A stretch of DNA of 64,000 nt from Scilla litardierei (GCA_030789695.1 CM061139.1:1937878-2001877), one strand, 5' to 3'. Numbered from the stretch's first letter, positions 21,197-34,000 are shown. The notes: a model not told the origin generated them from the letters alone. Numbers and translations are program-made.

Positions 21197-22402
21197 TGAT
21201 AGGACTATTTTGATCGAGCCCGAAAGAGCCAGGTCAACTACGACCAGCCAACCGGCATACTATGGCCTTGGGCTCCGGCCCAAGAATCTCACGGGCGGGT
21301 CACGCTCCTCCACCCAAGACGAAGGCCCAACTGACTGCCCACATCATTAGTGGAGGAAAATATGGCCCGGCTTAATGGTCATCACTCTCTAGCCGGCATG
21401 GCTATCTAATTATGGCAACCGCCAAATGCCATCACTCTCGCCAATAATGACCCGACTTAAATGGCAATTACTCTAGCCATCATGGCTCACCAAATATGGC
21501 AACCACACATGACCATCACTCTCCAGCAATCATGGCTCGACTTCATGGTTATTACTCCCGCCATCATGGTCAGCCAATTATGGCAACAAGCCATTACGGC
21601 CTGCCAATTATGACAATCACTCATAGCATTCATCACGTCATCAAGCGGGCGCAATTAGGGGGTCACCACTTCCCCATTTGCATGTCCCTATGAATGGCGG
21701 CCATGATGTCACATCATGGCACATTATGAGGAGGATTGGCCTATATGAGGAGAGGGGGTGGCGTCATCCAAAGGGGGCCAGATCTTGGTGATCTACAACA
21801 ATGGTATCGTATACTAACACCTTCTTCCACCATGAGTATTTCTCCTCCAAAGCTCGGTCCGAGGATCGGGGCTTCATCTCTCTGTGAACCAAGTCTGATC
21901 CCGCCGAGCATCTATCAGACCCGATCTGACTTTAGCATCGGAGGTGAATCGGTCGAAACCAAGGTCTGACCCCCCCCCCTGACGAGCTCTCTCATCTATT
22001 CAGGTCTAGGAGATCCAGTGACACCGAGGCTACCCCTCAGCGTCCTCCCAACTGGAGCCGAGCACCCTCGTCCTCGAGTCCGCTCATCTCCACCACCAGG
22101 AGGCAACGCTCTACCGAGGCTACCCCTCGGCGGGCCGACGCGAAGATATGTGCGTCCCACACGGAGCGATCCCGCTTTCAACCAACCCGGAGGTTGTCAT
22201 CCCGCCGAGGCAACCCCTCGACCTGCCGAAGAACGGAGCCGCGCCTTTCCACACAAGCGAACGTGCCATCGACCAACCCCACGGGTCGTCTCCGTCTCAC
22301 ATGACAGCCACGACGTCACGGGGGTCCCACGTGTCCCCTTTGATCGCATTGACCCCGCACCCTCCATACTATTGATTTGCGGGGAAAATTCACCCGTAAA
22401 CA
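21197..22402 (+). repeat. 5' LTR of the non-coding Tat-like element
   Basis: 1206 bp, starting TGATAGGACTATTTTG and ending CACCCGTAAACA. It aligns end to end with 27502-28704 with roughly 3 percent difference in the first 190 bp compared by eye. A CCATCATGGCT/ATGGCAA word recurs at short spacing near 21370-21610. Confidence 0.9.
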
Positions 22403-22404
22403 TT

Positions 22405-22423
22405 TGGCACCGTCTGTGGGAAC
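22405..22423 (+). promoter_or_regulatory. Primer binding site
   Basis: TGGCACCGTCTGTGGGAAC lies two bases inside the 5' LTR. It is one base from the TGGCGCCGTCTGTGGGAAC primer site widely seen in plant Tat-lineage elements. Confidence 0.85.
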
Positions 22424-22439
22424 GAGTCAACATCCACGA

Positions 22440-25300
22440 CAACAACCGCACGTAGAATGACTCATTCCATTCGATCAAAGTTTATATCTCTCACAAGAGG
22501 AAGAGAGAAAGGGCGAAGCTGCTGGTGGTCCACCGCCTCCGACAACGATGGGTCCCACATCGACCGCCTTCGGCTACAAAGCACCCATCGGCCTCGCCCC
22601 TCCTGTCGACGGATCGTTCTCATCCTACTCGTCCACCCCCGATGACGATGGAGGCGACGATCTGAGCCAAGACCCGACCTGGGCCTCTCTTCGCTAACCA
22701 AAGGCCTCTACGGCCTACGATACGTCGTCATCACCATCAAAACTGCTCGTCGGCATCGGCATACCCCCGACCTTGTCTCAGCAAGACGCTGTTGACCAAT
22801 GGATCGGCCAGATCCTGGCGAACGAGAGGCGAGATCCGTATTGTACTGACCCGTCAGGGTCAAGATCCTAGTCTTCCCTGTCGTCGAAATGGCGGCAGCC
22901 CCAACTTCGTACATCTTCCCCACAAAACAGAAAATGATCCCCTCTTCCAGCGATGGCTTGATGGGCCACCTTCATACAGCTCGTCAATCTTGACATGCCC
23001 TCAATGTCTTCAGGCCCTGACTTGACAAACTCTTCCGCCAAAGATCCGCCCCAGCTCGATCTGATCAAGCTCTCCACAGATCAAGTCTCATCCGGTTAGC
23101 ATGGGTGTCCGACCTCCTCGGACCGGATCTCGACCGACGGAATTCGTCCAGCCTGGCTCGTCCGATCGAGCCCCCTATGATCCAATCAGGCTTCCCTTAG
23201 CTCAGATCTCGTCCGGTAGAGCTCGTACGATCAAGCTCCCCTCGAATTGGAGCCAGCCTGCCCGAAATCGCCTCGAGCTCTCCGAATCACCGTTGGAGCT
23301 CTGTCCACCAAGTGTCACCAACCCCAGATCAATCACCACAGAGTGAGGGCAGTAGCCGTCCATTGGAGCTCACCAGAGGTGTTCCACCAACCTAGCAACT
23401 CTAAAATGGCAGTGTCGACTGATTCCCGAGCTGTCAAATTCCCTTGTTCGAGCTACCCACCTACCGGCCAAGGCAACCATCCGAGTCACCCTCGTCAAGC
23501 TGCATAGCGCCAAACCACCCAAGCTCAATGGGATGCTGAGTTCGTCTCTTCCTCCGACCGAGTCAACGCGCTCAGTTCTTCCTTCGATTGAGTTGCGAGG
23601 ATCGATTCTCCTTCCACTGAGCTCTGCCATCCCTTCGAACTCAAACCGCTCCGACGGAGATTCTACGAGTCTTGGGCCCTCCATTGGAGTTCATCCAATG
23701 CAAATCTACCTCTACTCGCCGAACTGCCTCGCCGACCCAAACTAAGCATTCCGAGGGAAGGATCCCGACCAACTAAGCACGTCTGGTTGAGGTATCTCTC
23801 TGACTGAACTACTTAGACCTGAATCACCTTCGACGCCCAAGCATCGGAGTTGCCGGGGCTGGAATCAAACACCAAAACCCCTGGGGGATATTTGAGAAGC
23901 AAACAATGAGTGACCTCTATAAACGATGTTGTCTTATTCTCAAATATTTCTCAAAGGCATCTCCAAGTAGTTCTATACAGTATTATCTCTAAGGCATCTT
24001 CATCAAACTCAACCTCTGGAAAGCCCTGTAAAGCCCAGCAACTCTGAGGATGGCCTTGCAGTCCAACCTCTTCGTTCCTAGCGCCCTAATGCCCCTCAGT
24101 GAGCTGACATATAGATTATTTCCAAGGAGACTTCTGCAAATCTGTTGCAAGGGCTGTAAGGTTGGGTATGAGTTGGAGCAATTCTTTTGGAAGCTCCATC
24201 TGATCTCCTATCGCCAAGCTAGGATCCCCGATCGAGTTTCATCTAGGCGACAATAGCTGCATGGCGCCATGCCAACCTTGCCGAGCTACGGAGCATGCCG
24301 AGCTACCCCTTTCGAGCTTCCGAAACTGCCCCTCCAGTTTGCCAAGTTGCCCCCTAGCTGGGCTTGCCAAAGCTGCCTCGCCGTACAGGTTGCAAGCTCA
24401 AGCCGAGCTACAAAAAGGTCGTTCAATCTCCTTCCTCCATGCTAATTAATTTAGTACTAACTACCGATTGCAAATGCTCTCTTCGATCTTTTGCAAGTTC
24501 TGGCTGGACGACATTCGCCGAGGATGTGCGATGTACAGAGACAGTTGGTGCTGTCGCTCTCGGTGTCGAACGAGAGCATTTGCAATGTCGCTCCCATCAA
24601 CTTGTCAGCACCAACCAGGTCTACTGTTAAGCCCATGCTTCCATTCCAAACAAACTGAGCTCGGAGCTTCCACCACAAGCCGAAGTAGCCCCATGCCGAG
24701 CTCCTCTTGCCAAGCCGAACATTCGGCACCGAGCAAGGTGCATCGAGCCAACCGAGGGTAGGGGCATTCCGAGCCCCCTCTCCGAGCATACGTGTTGAAC
24801 ATCTGATCCTCCGCGTCGAGCATCATTTTCAAGCGTCCTAGGCTCCGTGCCGAACAACCGGGGAGCCCCCGTCGAGCCGCCAAGTGCCAAAAGAGAGCCG
24901 AACTCCGGCCCTCGGGCCCGAGCTCTGTCCAAACATCTAGGCTTCCATACCGAGCTGCGGGACATGCCGAGCTCCTTTTGCAAGCCATGCCCAACCGATC
25001 TGATCAAAGCACCACCGTCCGAGTTCGAGCAACCAAGCAGCTCCTCCGACCGTGGCCGAGCCGATCTGGTCGAAGAGCCACCGTCTGAGTTCGAGCGTCC
25101 AGACCGCTCCTCCGACCGTGCTACCGGGTCCCTGCTTGCCGAACAGCTCATGCATCCACCCAGGCTGGACGAAGAAGTGGCAGAGCGCCACCATGGAATC
25201 TTCGAAAGTCTTCACAAGGTCCTCACCCCTTCGTCGGCCATAAGTCGAGGGGCAACTCCTCTCGCAACCGAACGAACAGATCGGTCGAAGGGCTGGGGGC
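22440..25300. other. Interior of the non-coding element, degenerate repeats
   Basis: GC-rich sequence with recurring words such as GAGCTC, CGAGCT and TCCGAC at irregular spacing (22990-23700 and 24250-25130). Open frames up to 225 codons exist on both strands but none shows a retrotransposon or cellular motif. Confidence 0.5.
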
Positions 25301-25306
25301 AACCCC

Positions 25307-26773
25307 CACTACAAAAGGAGAGGGTATTTATAGCGGTTATTTTTGTAGCGGTTCATAAAACCGCCACAAATTTTACCGTTTTAGCGGTTTCGAACCGCAA
25401 GAATTACAAGATTCACCAGGCATATGGTTGTAGCGGTTCGGAACCGCTAAATCATGAAAAAAACCAAGCGGCGGGAAGGAAGCCGCGTAAAATTTTTGGT
25501 TGCTGCGGACTCAAATCGCTATAAAAAACTTTTATTTTCTTTTCCCTTTTTGCTATTATCTAATTCTCTCTTTTGTTTCTCCTTTTCTCCAAAAAGCGAC
25601 TCCTTTTCCCCAAACCCCAACCACTGCACTCTGTCTCCCCTCTCTCTCTCTCTCTCGTGGAGACCTGCGATCTCCGATCTTCGATGGCGACGACGAATAA
25701 TGGGATGGTGGACGGCAGCGACTTCGTCTGCGGTAACAAGATCCTCACCTAGATCAACACCACCCTCCATCTCAATCTCGTCAAGGTCGAAGATGTAGGG
25801 ATCATTCCACTAGGTTTCATCTGTGAAGGTTTCGATTTTCTACAATGCGATTTCTAGTGATTTTTGGTGCAGACACCAGATTATATAACTTACGATTGCC
25901 TGATGCTCCTTGGACATCAGCCATGACCTCGACATTCTCCACAAGAAGGATCGAAGGGTGTTCTGGCCGAATGATTGTAAAACTCTATACATAAGTCAAA
26001 AGCCATAATCTTTGCGAATCTCTGGCGCACGTCATTGTAAGAATGTCATATGATCCAAAATTAGTAACATTGAAATCTTCGAAACTTGCATATATTTTCA
26101 TTTGTAATGAGATTTTGTCTTCTGCATTGATTTGTGAAGGTTGACAAGATTGAAGATAGTTTCGATTTAATAAACCAGAAGCCAAGGCCTCTTGCTGCTA
26201 CTTCTTTACTATGGACACGAAGCGAAAGCAGATGTTTGTGGAGTGTAACTATTGGGGGAATGTGAATCAATGAGACAATCTTGAATGTAAGTTTCTCACT
26301 TGCTAAACACAACAGAAGAAACCTGGGGCATATGAATCTTCTTGACTTATCTTCAAAAAAATGTTCCCATTTAAAGTAATTAAACCAAAAAGGAAAGAAA
26401 TACATATAGTTTAAGTGTGCATGCATGATTATGGTATCTGCAACATCTAAACTCATTGCCATCCTGAAATAATAGTTTTTAGATTAAGCGTAACGATGTG
26501 TTCCATGCACGAAATGCAGCCCACGAACCATAATTTACCTTTTGGAGGAGTTGGATAGAGCGGCATTGGCTCTTATTATGTGAAGTTCTCGTTCGATGCT
26601 TTTAGCCACGAGAAAGCCGTATTGTCCTGCTCGTTTGGAGGCGAAGGTAATGCGAGGTACCCTCCATACACGCTGAGGAAAAAAAGGATTCTATGTGCAT
26701 TGCTCAGCGGCAATTGCATCTTACTTGTTCTCACTCTATTTTCTCCCAAGTCTTGATTGCATCTGGAACTTGT
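25307..26773. mobile_element. CACTA-like element fragment carrying host gene exons
   Basis: It begins CACTACAAAAGG inside the tandem array. The next 150 bp hold several TAGCGGTT and AACCGC words in both orientations, typical of CACTA subterminal regions. The host repeat resumes with CCCCCAG at 26774. No matching CACTA end (TTTTGTAGTG) is present on the right, so that end was lost or never included. The body carries exons of an aldehyde dehydrogenase gene. No transposase is seen. Confidence 0.65.
26140..26756 (+). pseudogene. Aldehyde dehydrogenase family 3, last two exons, captured and broken
   Basis: Exon 26140-26286 reads VDKIEDSFDLINQKPRPLAA, then after a lost base FFTMDTKRKQMFVE. It ends at a GTAAGT donor. 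Exon 26520-26756, after an ATGCAG acceptor, reads NLPFGGVG, a stop, SGIGSY, KFSFDAFSHEKAVL, ARYPPYT and LRKKRILCALLSGN, with a natural stop at 26754. These blocks match the C-terminal region of plant family-3 aldehyde dehydrogenases, including the PFGGVGESG motif (Glu codon changed to TAG here) and the C-terminal membrane-associated tail. The upstream catalytic exons are absent. The 233-bp intron keeps its splice sites, so the copy was taken from genomic DNA, not from mRNA. Confidence 0.85.
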
Positions 26774-27486
26774 CCCCCAGTGGGCCGATCACTACAACGT
26801 CGGTCGTAAGTCGAGGGACAACTCCCCTCGCAACCGAACGGATCGGTCGTAAGGCTGGGGGCAACTCCTTCAACGGGCCAATCATCCGATTAACCCTAAG
26901 ACTGGGACTAGCTCCCACAGCAGGCCAATCTACCCGTCGATCATAAGGCTGGGGCAACTCCCCTATCAGCCCGACAAGATCAATCGTAAGGCTGGGACAA
27001 CTCTCCCAGCTGGCTGATCACTCGATTGACCATAAGACTGAGTGGTAGCTCCCTCAGCAGGCCAATCGACCCACCGACCATAAGGCTGGGGCAACTCCCC
27101 CGGCTGGTCGACCCACTCCTTCGTCGGCCGTAAGTCGGGGGATAACTCCCCTTGCCACCGAACGAACGAGATTGATCGTAAGGCTGGGGGCAACTCCCCC
27201 AGCAGGTCGACCCACTCCTTCGTCGGCCGTAAGTCAATGGGCAACCTCCCCGCCACCGAACGAATGAGATCGGCCTTAAGACTGGGGGCAGCTCCCCCAG
27301 CTGGCCGACCAAACTCCTTCATCGGCCGTAAGTCGAGGGGCGACTCCCCACGCAACCGAACGAATCTCGGACCGACGATCTATAGTCACTAGCCAACTCT
27401 GCAAGACGGACCAAATTTTGCAAAAGGAGCATCCTTTCCCCCTTATACTACATCTCCCGACCTCCACCTCACAAAGGTAGAGCTCA

Positions 27487-27501
27487 GAAGATGGGGGCAA
27501 T
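27487..27501 (+). promoter_or_regulatory. Polypurine tract
   Basis: AGAAGATGGGGGCAA directly precedes the 3' LTR start, the usual site of plus-strand priming. Confidence 0.8.
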
Positions 27502-28704
27502 TGATAGGACTATTTTGACCGAGCCCAGAAGAGCCAGGTCAACTACGACCAGTCAACCGGCATACTATGGCCTTGGGCTCCGGCCCAAGAATCTCACGGG
27601 CGGGTCACGCTCCTCCACCCAAGACGAAGGCCCAACTGACTGCCCACATCATTAGTGGAGGAAAATATGGCCCGGCTTCATGGCCATCACTCTCTAGCCG
27701 TCATGGCTATCTAATTATGGCAACTGCCAAATGCCATCACTCTCACCAATAATGGCCCGACGTAAATGTCCATTACTCTTGCCATCATGGCTCGCCAAAT
27801 ATGGCAACCGCCCATGACCATCACTCTCCAGCAATCATGGCTCGACTTCATGGTTATTACTCCCGCCATCATGGTCAGCCAATTTTGGCAACAAGCCATT
27901 ACGGCCCGCCAATTATGACAATCACTCATGGCATTCATCACGTCATCAAGCGTGCGCAATTAGGGGGGTCACCACTTCCCTATTTGCACGTCCCTATGAA
28001 TGGCGGCCATGATGTCACATCATGGCACATTATGAGGAGGATTGGCCTATATGAGGAGAGGGGGTGGCGTCATCCAAAGGGGGCCAGATCTTGGTGATCT
28101 ACAACAATGGTATCGTATACTAACACCTTCTTCCACCTTGAATATTTCTCCTCCAAAGCTCGGTCCGAGGATCGGGGCTTGATCTCTCTGTGAACCAAGT
28201 CTGATCCCGCCGAGCATCTATCAGACCCGATCTGACTTTAGCATCGGAGAGGAATCGGTCGGAACCAAGGTCCAACCCCCCTGATGAGCTCTCTCATCTA
28301 TTCAGGTCCAGGAGATCCAGCGACATCGAGGCTACCCCTCAGCGTCCTCCCAACCGGAGCCGAGCGCCCTCGTCCTCGAGTCCGCTCATCTCCACCATCA
28401 GGAGGCAACGCTCTACCGAGGCTACCCCTCGGCGGGCCGACGCGAAGATCCGCGCGTCCCACACCGAGCGATCCCGCCTTCAACTGACCCGGAGGTTGTC
28501 ATCCCGCCGAGGCAACCCCTCAGCCTGCCGCAGAACGGAGCTGTGCCTTCCTACACAAGCGAACGCGCCATCGGCCGACCCCACGGGTCGTCTCTGTCTC
28601 ACGTGACAGCCACGACTTCACGGGGGTCCCGCGTGTCCCCTTTGACAGCGTTGACCCCGCACCCTCCATACTATCGATTTGCGGGAAAAATTCACTCGTA
28701 AACA
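27502..28704 (+). repeat. 3' LTR of the non-coding Tat-like element
   Basis: 1203 bp, starting TGATAGGACTATTTTG and ending ACTCGTAAACA, followed by the duplication GGTAT. It is colinear with the 5' LTR, with small differences such as fewer C residues near 28278. Confidence 0.9.
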
Positions 28705-28709
28705 GGTAT

Positions 28710-29600
28710 CAAGTTAAACTCGACATATAACGTTTGGGTTTAAATATGTACAACTTAAAAGTTCAGAGTATTAACTTGAGAGATAGCTCAAACATTAGTG
28801 TATTTTTTTTGTGAATACCCCCAGATGAAATTAATCTATTAGAGAATCGATGGGAATATATAAACATTTATTTATTTAGATATAGCAAATCCAAATCGGC
28901 AAGTTGGCAATAGTTAGTTTTTTTTCCGATCATAATAATATTAATTAAAAGGCATCGAGAAGGAAAGAGACAGCACCAGAAGCAGAAATTCTGGAAGAGA
29001 GACAGCAGGTTCGAACCGGTCGGGTCAGCGGATTGGCACCCACTTATTATCACCTCACCGTCCAACAAGCCTGATTCTTGCTTACTTGCATCAAGATTTG
29101 CGATCCCATGAAACGAGTAAAAGCCCAAAATACACAGAAGTGCCTTATTGTTTACGGTTCTTACCATTGCGTCCCTTTATACTTTCAGCTCCCCTTTTGG
29201 GTTGCCTATAGAAACGGCAGCATCAAGGTTTTCTTCACCCCAATGTTCGTCATTTTGGGAAACATAATTCATCCTAATTCCACTTTTAAAATTTCCATTT
29301 TTAATTAAGAATCCGTTCATCTTGCGAATTTATCGGACTGACGTGTTTTTTGTAGCGTATGCATTTTTTATCTTGCTGGGTTGTAGGACCAATTTTTTGG
29401 GGCGTCTGGCTTTGGAAAATCATGTGTTCACTATATTGACAACATTACAGTAATCATGTTTTAATTAAATATGTTTTGGCGTTTTCTGTTGGATTAGTAG
29501 ACTTAACAATTAGATTGCTAGTCTTGTTTCCCGTGATTGTTTAATTATCATATGTCACCCATTTTTTATATTGTCGCATTATTTGTAACTGTAAATGTTT
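28710..29600. other. AT-rich stretch, no gene seen
   Basis: It contains at about 28765-28806 an inverted copy of the 36-bp repeat unit from 18605-18735. No supported exon was found. Confidence 0.4.
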
Positions 29601-29790
29601 TGGATTGGGGCATGCTAGCAATGGGGCCTAGCCGAGCTCGACAAATTGGACATACCGCAAGTTACCATCATCCTCAGAAGACTTTCTAACCTTGACTTGA
29701 GAGGTCAGCCTGACTTGGGCGCAGCACATCTCCACAAGGACGACCTCCACGAGACCGACTCCTTCCGCAGTACATCTCCACAAGGACGAC
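29600..29790 (+). mobile_element. Left part of a Tat-like LTR fragment, split by the Athila-like element
   Basis: GC-rich sequence with the words ACATCTCCACAAGGACGAC repeated at about 29729 and 29772. Across the Athila-like insertion it continues at 42475 with CTCCATGAGATCGGCTCC. The duplicated target site is ACGAC (29786-29790 and 42475-42479). Confidence 0.6.
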
Positions 29791-30375
29791 TGACGTCCCC
29801 CACTTTGTCGCGTCAGACGTGTGCAATATATAATTGGGGGCGTTAGATTTAAATATTTATAACCGCAAGCGCACGGTGTTGTAGTGTGGCTTGGGGGTTG
29901 AACTCAGGGAGGCGTGGTTGTGCTTGTGTCAAGAAGGATCGGATTCACCCCATGGGTGAGCTAGCCCGAATCGGACGATGGGTTGTCACAGAAAATAGAA
30001 TGCGAGGGATAAACAATATAAAGGGAAAACTTGGGACTTCGGTTTCCACCCTATCGTGCGATTCTCGCCGATACGGCCTATGATCACTCCTTATTTTACA
30101 CTTTTTTCCCGCATGTTTGCATGCCATTTAGATCGCCCAAATCATGTTTTTCACGATATATCGACGATATTGCGATGCTTTTCACGATTTCTTGTTTTTG
30201 TCGCATTTCAGGTGATTTGGAGTGATTTGGAGTGATCTCGAGATACGCCTACTCCAGAGTGTCACCGATGACCTCCCCGAGGGGTATTTTGCTGTTGGAG
30301 AGGAGCGGAAGAAGAAAGAACGTCGCAGGAGCGACGAGGAGGCCAAACCAAGCTGTTTGGGCATTTTTGGTGTCC

Positions 30376-30757
30376 CACTCGGCCGAGTGAAGGACTCACT
30401 CGGCCGACCAGCGAGACACTGCTCGGCCGACCAGATCGGATACGTTTCATACGTGCACTCGGCCGAGCATCGGAAGCCACATCGGCCGAGTGACGAGATC
30501 CCGTCCGCCCGAGTGGCACCCAGACGACGCATGTCAAAAATCGCCAACTTACTGTTTTTCGTCTGCCTGAGCTTTAGAAGACCCACTCGGCCGAGTGGCA
30601 AATGCCGACCGCCCGAGTACCAAGAAGCCATCGGCCGAGTGACGACAACTCACTCGGCCGAGCGACTCCCGAAGTGAAGACCCCCGAAGACCCAGACTTA
30701 CTGGAAATTTACAGGGTTTCTCACTCGGCCGAGCGACTTTTGTCACTCGGCCGAGTG
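30376..30757. repeat. Short-palindrome array CACTCGGCCGAGTG
   Basis: About ten full or half copies of the self-complementary word CACTCGGCCGAGTG or its arms (ACTCGGCCGA, CGGCCGAGTG) are scattered at irregular spacing through about 380 bp. Confidence 0.9.
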
Positions 30758-31086
30758 CGACGCGCTGCCTGTAGCGAAAATTGCGGATTTCAGGCTGCGC
30801 AGGGGTATTTTGGTCACAGTTTTTTGGACGATTTTGGGGGGTATTTAACCCCTGTTTTTACCCTAGGTTAGAGAGTTTTTCTCTTAGATTTTTGCAGCTT
30901 TTTAGCTTGACTTTTTAGCTTTATTCTTGTGATTGGAGAGGAGACAAAAGTTGATTTTTGTTGGATTATTTGAAGAACTCCATTGGTTTGTGTCTCTCTC
31001 CTCTAAAAATACTATTTTTATTGCATATCTCAATATTGTGATGAATTCTCTTGTTAATTTCATTGATTATTTTTGTATTTGTGCTA

Positions 31087-34000
31087 TGAATTGTCACGCC
31101 CCGCTTCCCTAAAATGGAAGGCGAGACGTGAGGAGGTCCGCTCAGACGTGGAGCTGTGAAGCTGCGGTCTGATAAGCGTATAAAATATCAACGGGCAGGT
31201 CCTTGCAAGCGCGACACGGAACAACAATAATAACAACGAAAGAGAGAGGAAAAAAAATATTCAATCTCAGAATGTCCACAATAAATTTCAACATCACAGA
31301 AAAGCCACCAGGCTAAAAGAAGAATCAAAAAGGAAAGTACAAGAGACCAAAAAGAGGCCTAAGGCATGGCCAACATGATACTTAACATCAACAAGAAAGA
31401 GAGGTGCTACGCACCGTCAACCTAACAACGACTAAGTAGAAAACAACCACAGCTAGAAGGAGCTCTAGGACTGGTCTCCTATGTCCTCGAACTCAACACC
31501 TGCAACCTGCTCGTCCTCAACGACCAACTCTGGCTCACAATCTAACATGTGACACCCAAAAGAGAAAAGGGGCACATGTCAGCAAGTCGAAAGACTTGTG
31601 CAAGGAAACGGGAATAAAGGTAAACTAGCAACCTAGCAGTTAAAACATGGTGCATGGCAAGTAAAGTAAGGTGGTAGCAAGTAAAGTAAGGGAGAGTACA
31701 AGTGGCAAGTGGTTGCTGTGACAAGTAGTGTCAAGTAACAAGTACAAGTACAAGGGATCACTCAACGAGTGCCCTATGCCCTCAGGCTGTGTTCAAGTGT
31801 CAAGTACAAGGGATCACTCAACGAGTGCCCTATGCCCTCAGGCTGTGATGCGCTCGTCTTCTGGAACACGAGCCAGAAAGTGTATTTAACAAGTATGGCA
31901 TAGGGGTGCACCTAGCCGGAACAAGTAGCACTAGTATGTAGCGATGCTACGCAATCACGATGAGTATTCAAGTATGCAATGACATGAGCAGATATTCGCG
32001 TACCGTTAATAGAAATTAAACGTGACAGGCAGAATGCAATGACATGAACATATTCGCGTACCGTTAATTAAATTAAACATGGCAGTTAAAATGCAATAGC
32101 AGGTAAGGATGCATGGATGACATGAACAGTTAATACGCGTACAGTTTAGGGAAATTAAACGTGACATACAAGCATGATGAGGGTGACGGACCAAGCTTCG
32201 TTGTCAAGCTAGGTCAATGGCGTCTAGACGGCTATCCTTTCACCGTCTAGTCTCTTTTACGCTAAAGCAAAGTAAATGGCCTAAAACATGGCCTAAATCA
32301 AGAGATGCAAGTTTCACTTGCCTGATATACATGCTAGTATCGCAATCTCAAAGTCCAACCACATATCATAACGTCCAGAGCTCCCACGCTCAGTCCAACA
32401 CCAGCCTACAGTCCCGTATTATTATCTTGGATTAGTGAGTTACAAAGTAGTAGAAACACAGTTTTTTTATCTTGATTAGCATGCAAAATTGGTGAGGGTT
32501 TCTATGGTTCAGAATTATACCCTCACACGACGCGAGAGCTACACTGACGTCAGGTAGCGACGCCAGGGGTGGATTCCGGTATCGCGCCAGGAACGATGGC
32601 GTCAACGGCTCGGAAAGATAACGGATCACGAAAAAGACGTAATGACCTGCATTTGAAGAAGCTTATGTAAATAATCCCACCCACCACCAAATATAATAAG
32701 GCACTCAAATCTCTGCTCTGAACAGGGGAGGGGCAGCTGTCTCGGGGATGGCCGGAGTGGGCAGTGGGTAATGCCGGCGAGGAGTCTGCGAGGGGGCCGG
32801 TGCTCGGGGGTTGTGGCATGTGTAGGGGATGGCCTGAAGTTGGTGTTTGCCGGAGCAAGGTGGTCGGGAGGGCGGTGCTTGGTCGGAGAGCGAGGCAAAA
32901 GAGGCCGGAGCTACGATCTGTCGGCGATGCAAGGTTGGCGGTCGGAGATGGCGAGATGGCCGGAGACCATCGAATGGGGCGGCTGCGACGGCGTTGCACA
33001 GTGTTGGGTGGCAGCGAAACAGGGGAACGGCCGGAGGATGATGGCCTGAGCGCGGTGGCGGACTGAAGGGAGGCGGACGAACAGGGCTCCGGCGGCGCAG
33101 CCACCTGCACCGGCGGTGAAGGCCGGAGATGGCCGGAGAGGGTTCAGGCGGTGATGTTGCGGGCTGACGGAGCTGGAGGGCAATGACGCTCGGAGGGAGA
33201 AGGCGATGGGGTGTTTCTCCGGTGGTGCACGGCCTGAAGGGACTGGCGGCGGTGTTGAGGGGGTGAAGAGGAAGGAGGAGACGTCACCTAGGTTGCCGGC
33301 GGTGCTAGGGGACGGAGGGAGGAGAGACCGCCGAGCGTGGGTGGCCGCATCGCGAAGAACGGCAGGCTGCCGCTGCCCGGTGGCGCCGTGTGCAGTCCGG
33401 GCTGCTGCCGCACCTGGGCGGTGCCGAGGTCATGCATCCTTGGCGGGGCACACCGGCGGGGCTCCGGTGAGGTTGGCCGGATGGCGTGGGGACAGGGTCG
33501 AGAGGGGGGAGGAGAGATGCCGATGGTCTCTTGGGGCTTTGTGTTGGCGTGAAAAGAAGGAGGCGGCGCTTTCCAATTGCTGTGAAAACTTTTAAGCCCT
33601 AGGTTAAAATATTATAGGGTATGGGCAGCACGTGAGTTACTAGGTCTAGGGCCATACCTGTTGGGCTTGGTTTTGAATTGTTTTTAAGTCATGTCATTAT
33701 AGGATTTTATGATAAAAGGATAATAAAGTCCCCACTCTCTCTAACCCTCATGCGTGGGTGTGTGCGCAAAATGGGGATATAAAATAGACTAAGCCTAAAT
33801 CTGATGTAATATTTTATTAATTAATTATTAGGGATTAATCTAGGTAAAACCTAGGGTTAAAATGTAATGGGTTGGGCCGAAAAGTGCACATAGGTCAAAC
33901 GAAGTCCAAATATCGTAAGAAAAATACTGGGGTGATCGGGACGACGCGAGAAAGAAGACAGAGAAGACGGATCACAATTCCGACGACGAGAAACGAAATT

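Larger units (their letters stand above)
25230..27370. repeat. About 95-bp tandem repeats, split by the CACTA-like insertion
   Basis: Words GGCCGTAAGTCGAGGGGCAACTC and CGTAAGGCTGGGGGCAACTC alternate between 26800 and 27370, and one copy lies at 25235-25306 left of the insertion. This shows the array existed before the CACTA-like element landed in it. Confidence 0.75.
21192..28709 (+). mobile_element. Non-coding Tat-like LTR element (LARD-like), complete ends
   Basis: The element spans 21197-28704, with target duplication GGTAT at 21192-21196 and 28705-28709. It has two matching LTRs, a primer site and a polypurine tract. The 5.1-kb interior has no gag, protease, reverse transcriptase or integrase motif on either strand. 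It is filled with degenerate GC-rich repeats and a nested CACTA-like insertion (25307-26773). The primer-site and LTR style match the Tat lineage. With no coding capacity it would have depended on proteins from a related element. Confidence 0.85.

Noticed and set aside
24627..25524. Frames of 170-225 codons
   Set aside because: Interior of the non-coding LTR element; low-complexity Ser/Pro/Arg peptides without motifs, some crossing the CACTA-like junction.
26774..26800. CACTACAACGTCGG as the other CACTA end
   Set aside because: It is in the same orientation as the left end, not inverted, and is a one-off variant of the host tandem repeat.
30376..30757. CRISPR-like array
   Set aside because: Palindromic words are irregularly spaced, lack constant spacers, and the context is a plant LTR.
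32550..33595. GC-rich frames up to 186 codons on both strands
   Set aside because: They lie in the GC-rich block of the solo LTR; the same block in related LTRs gives unrelated peptides.
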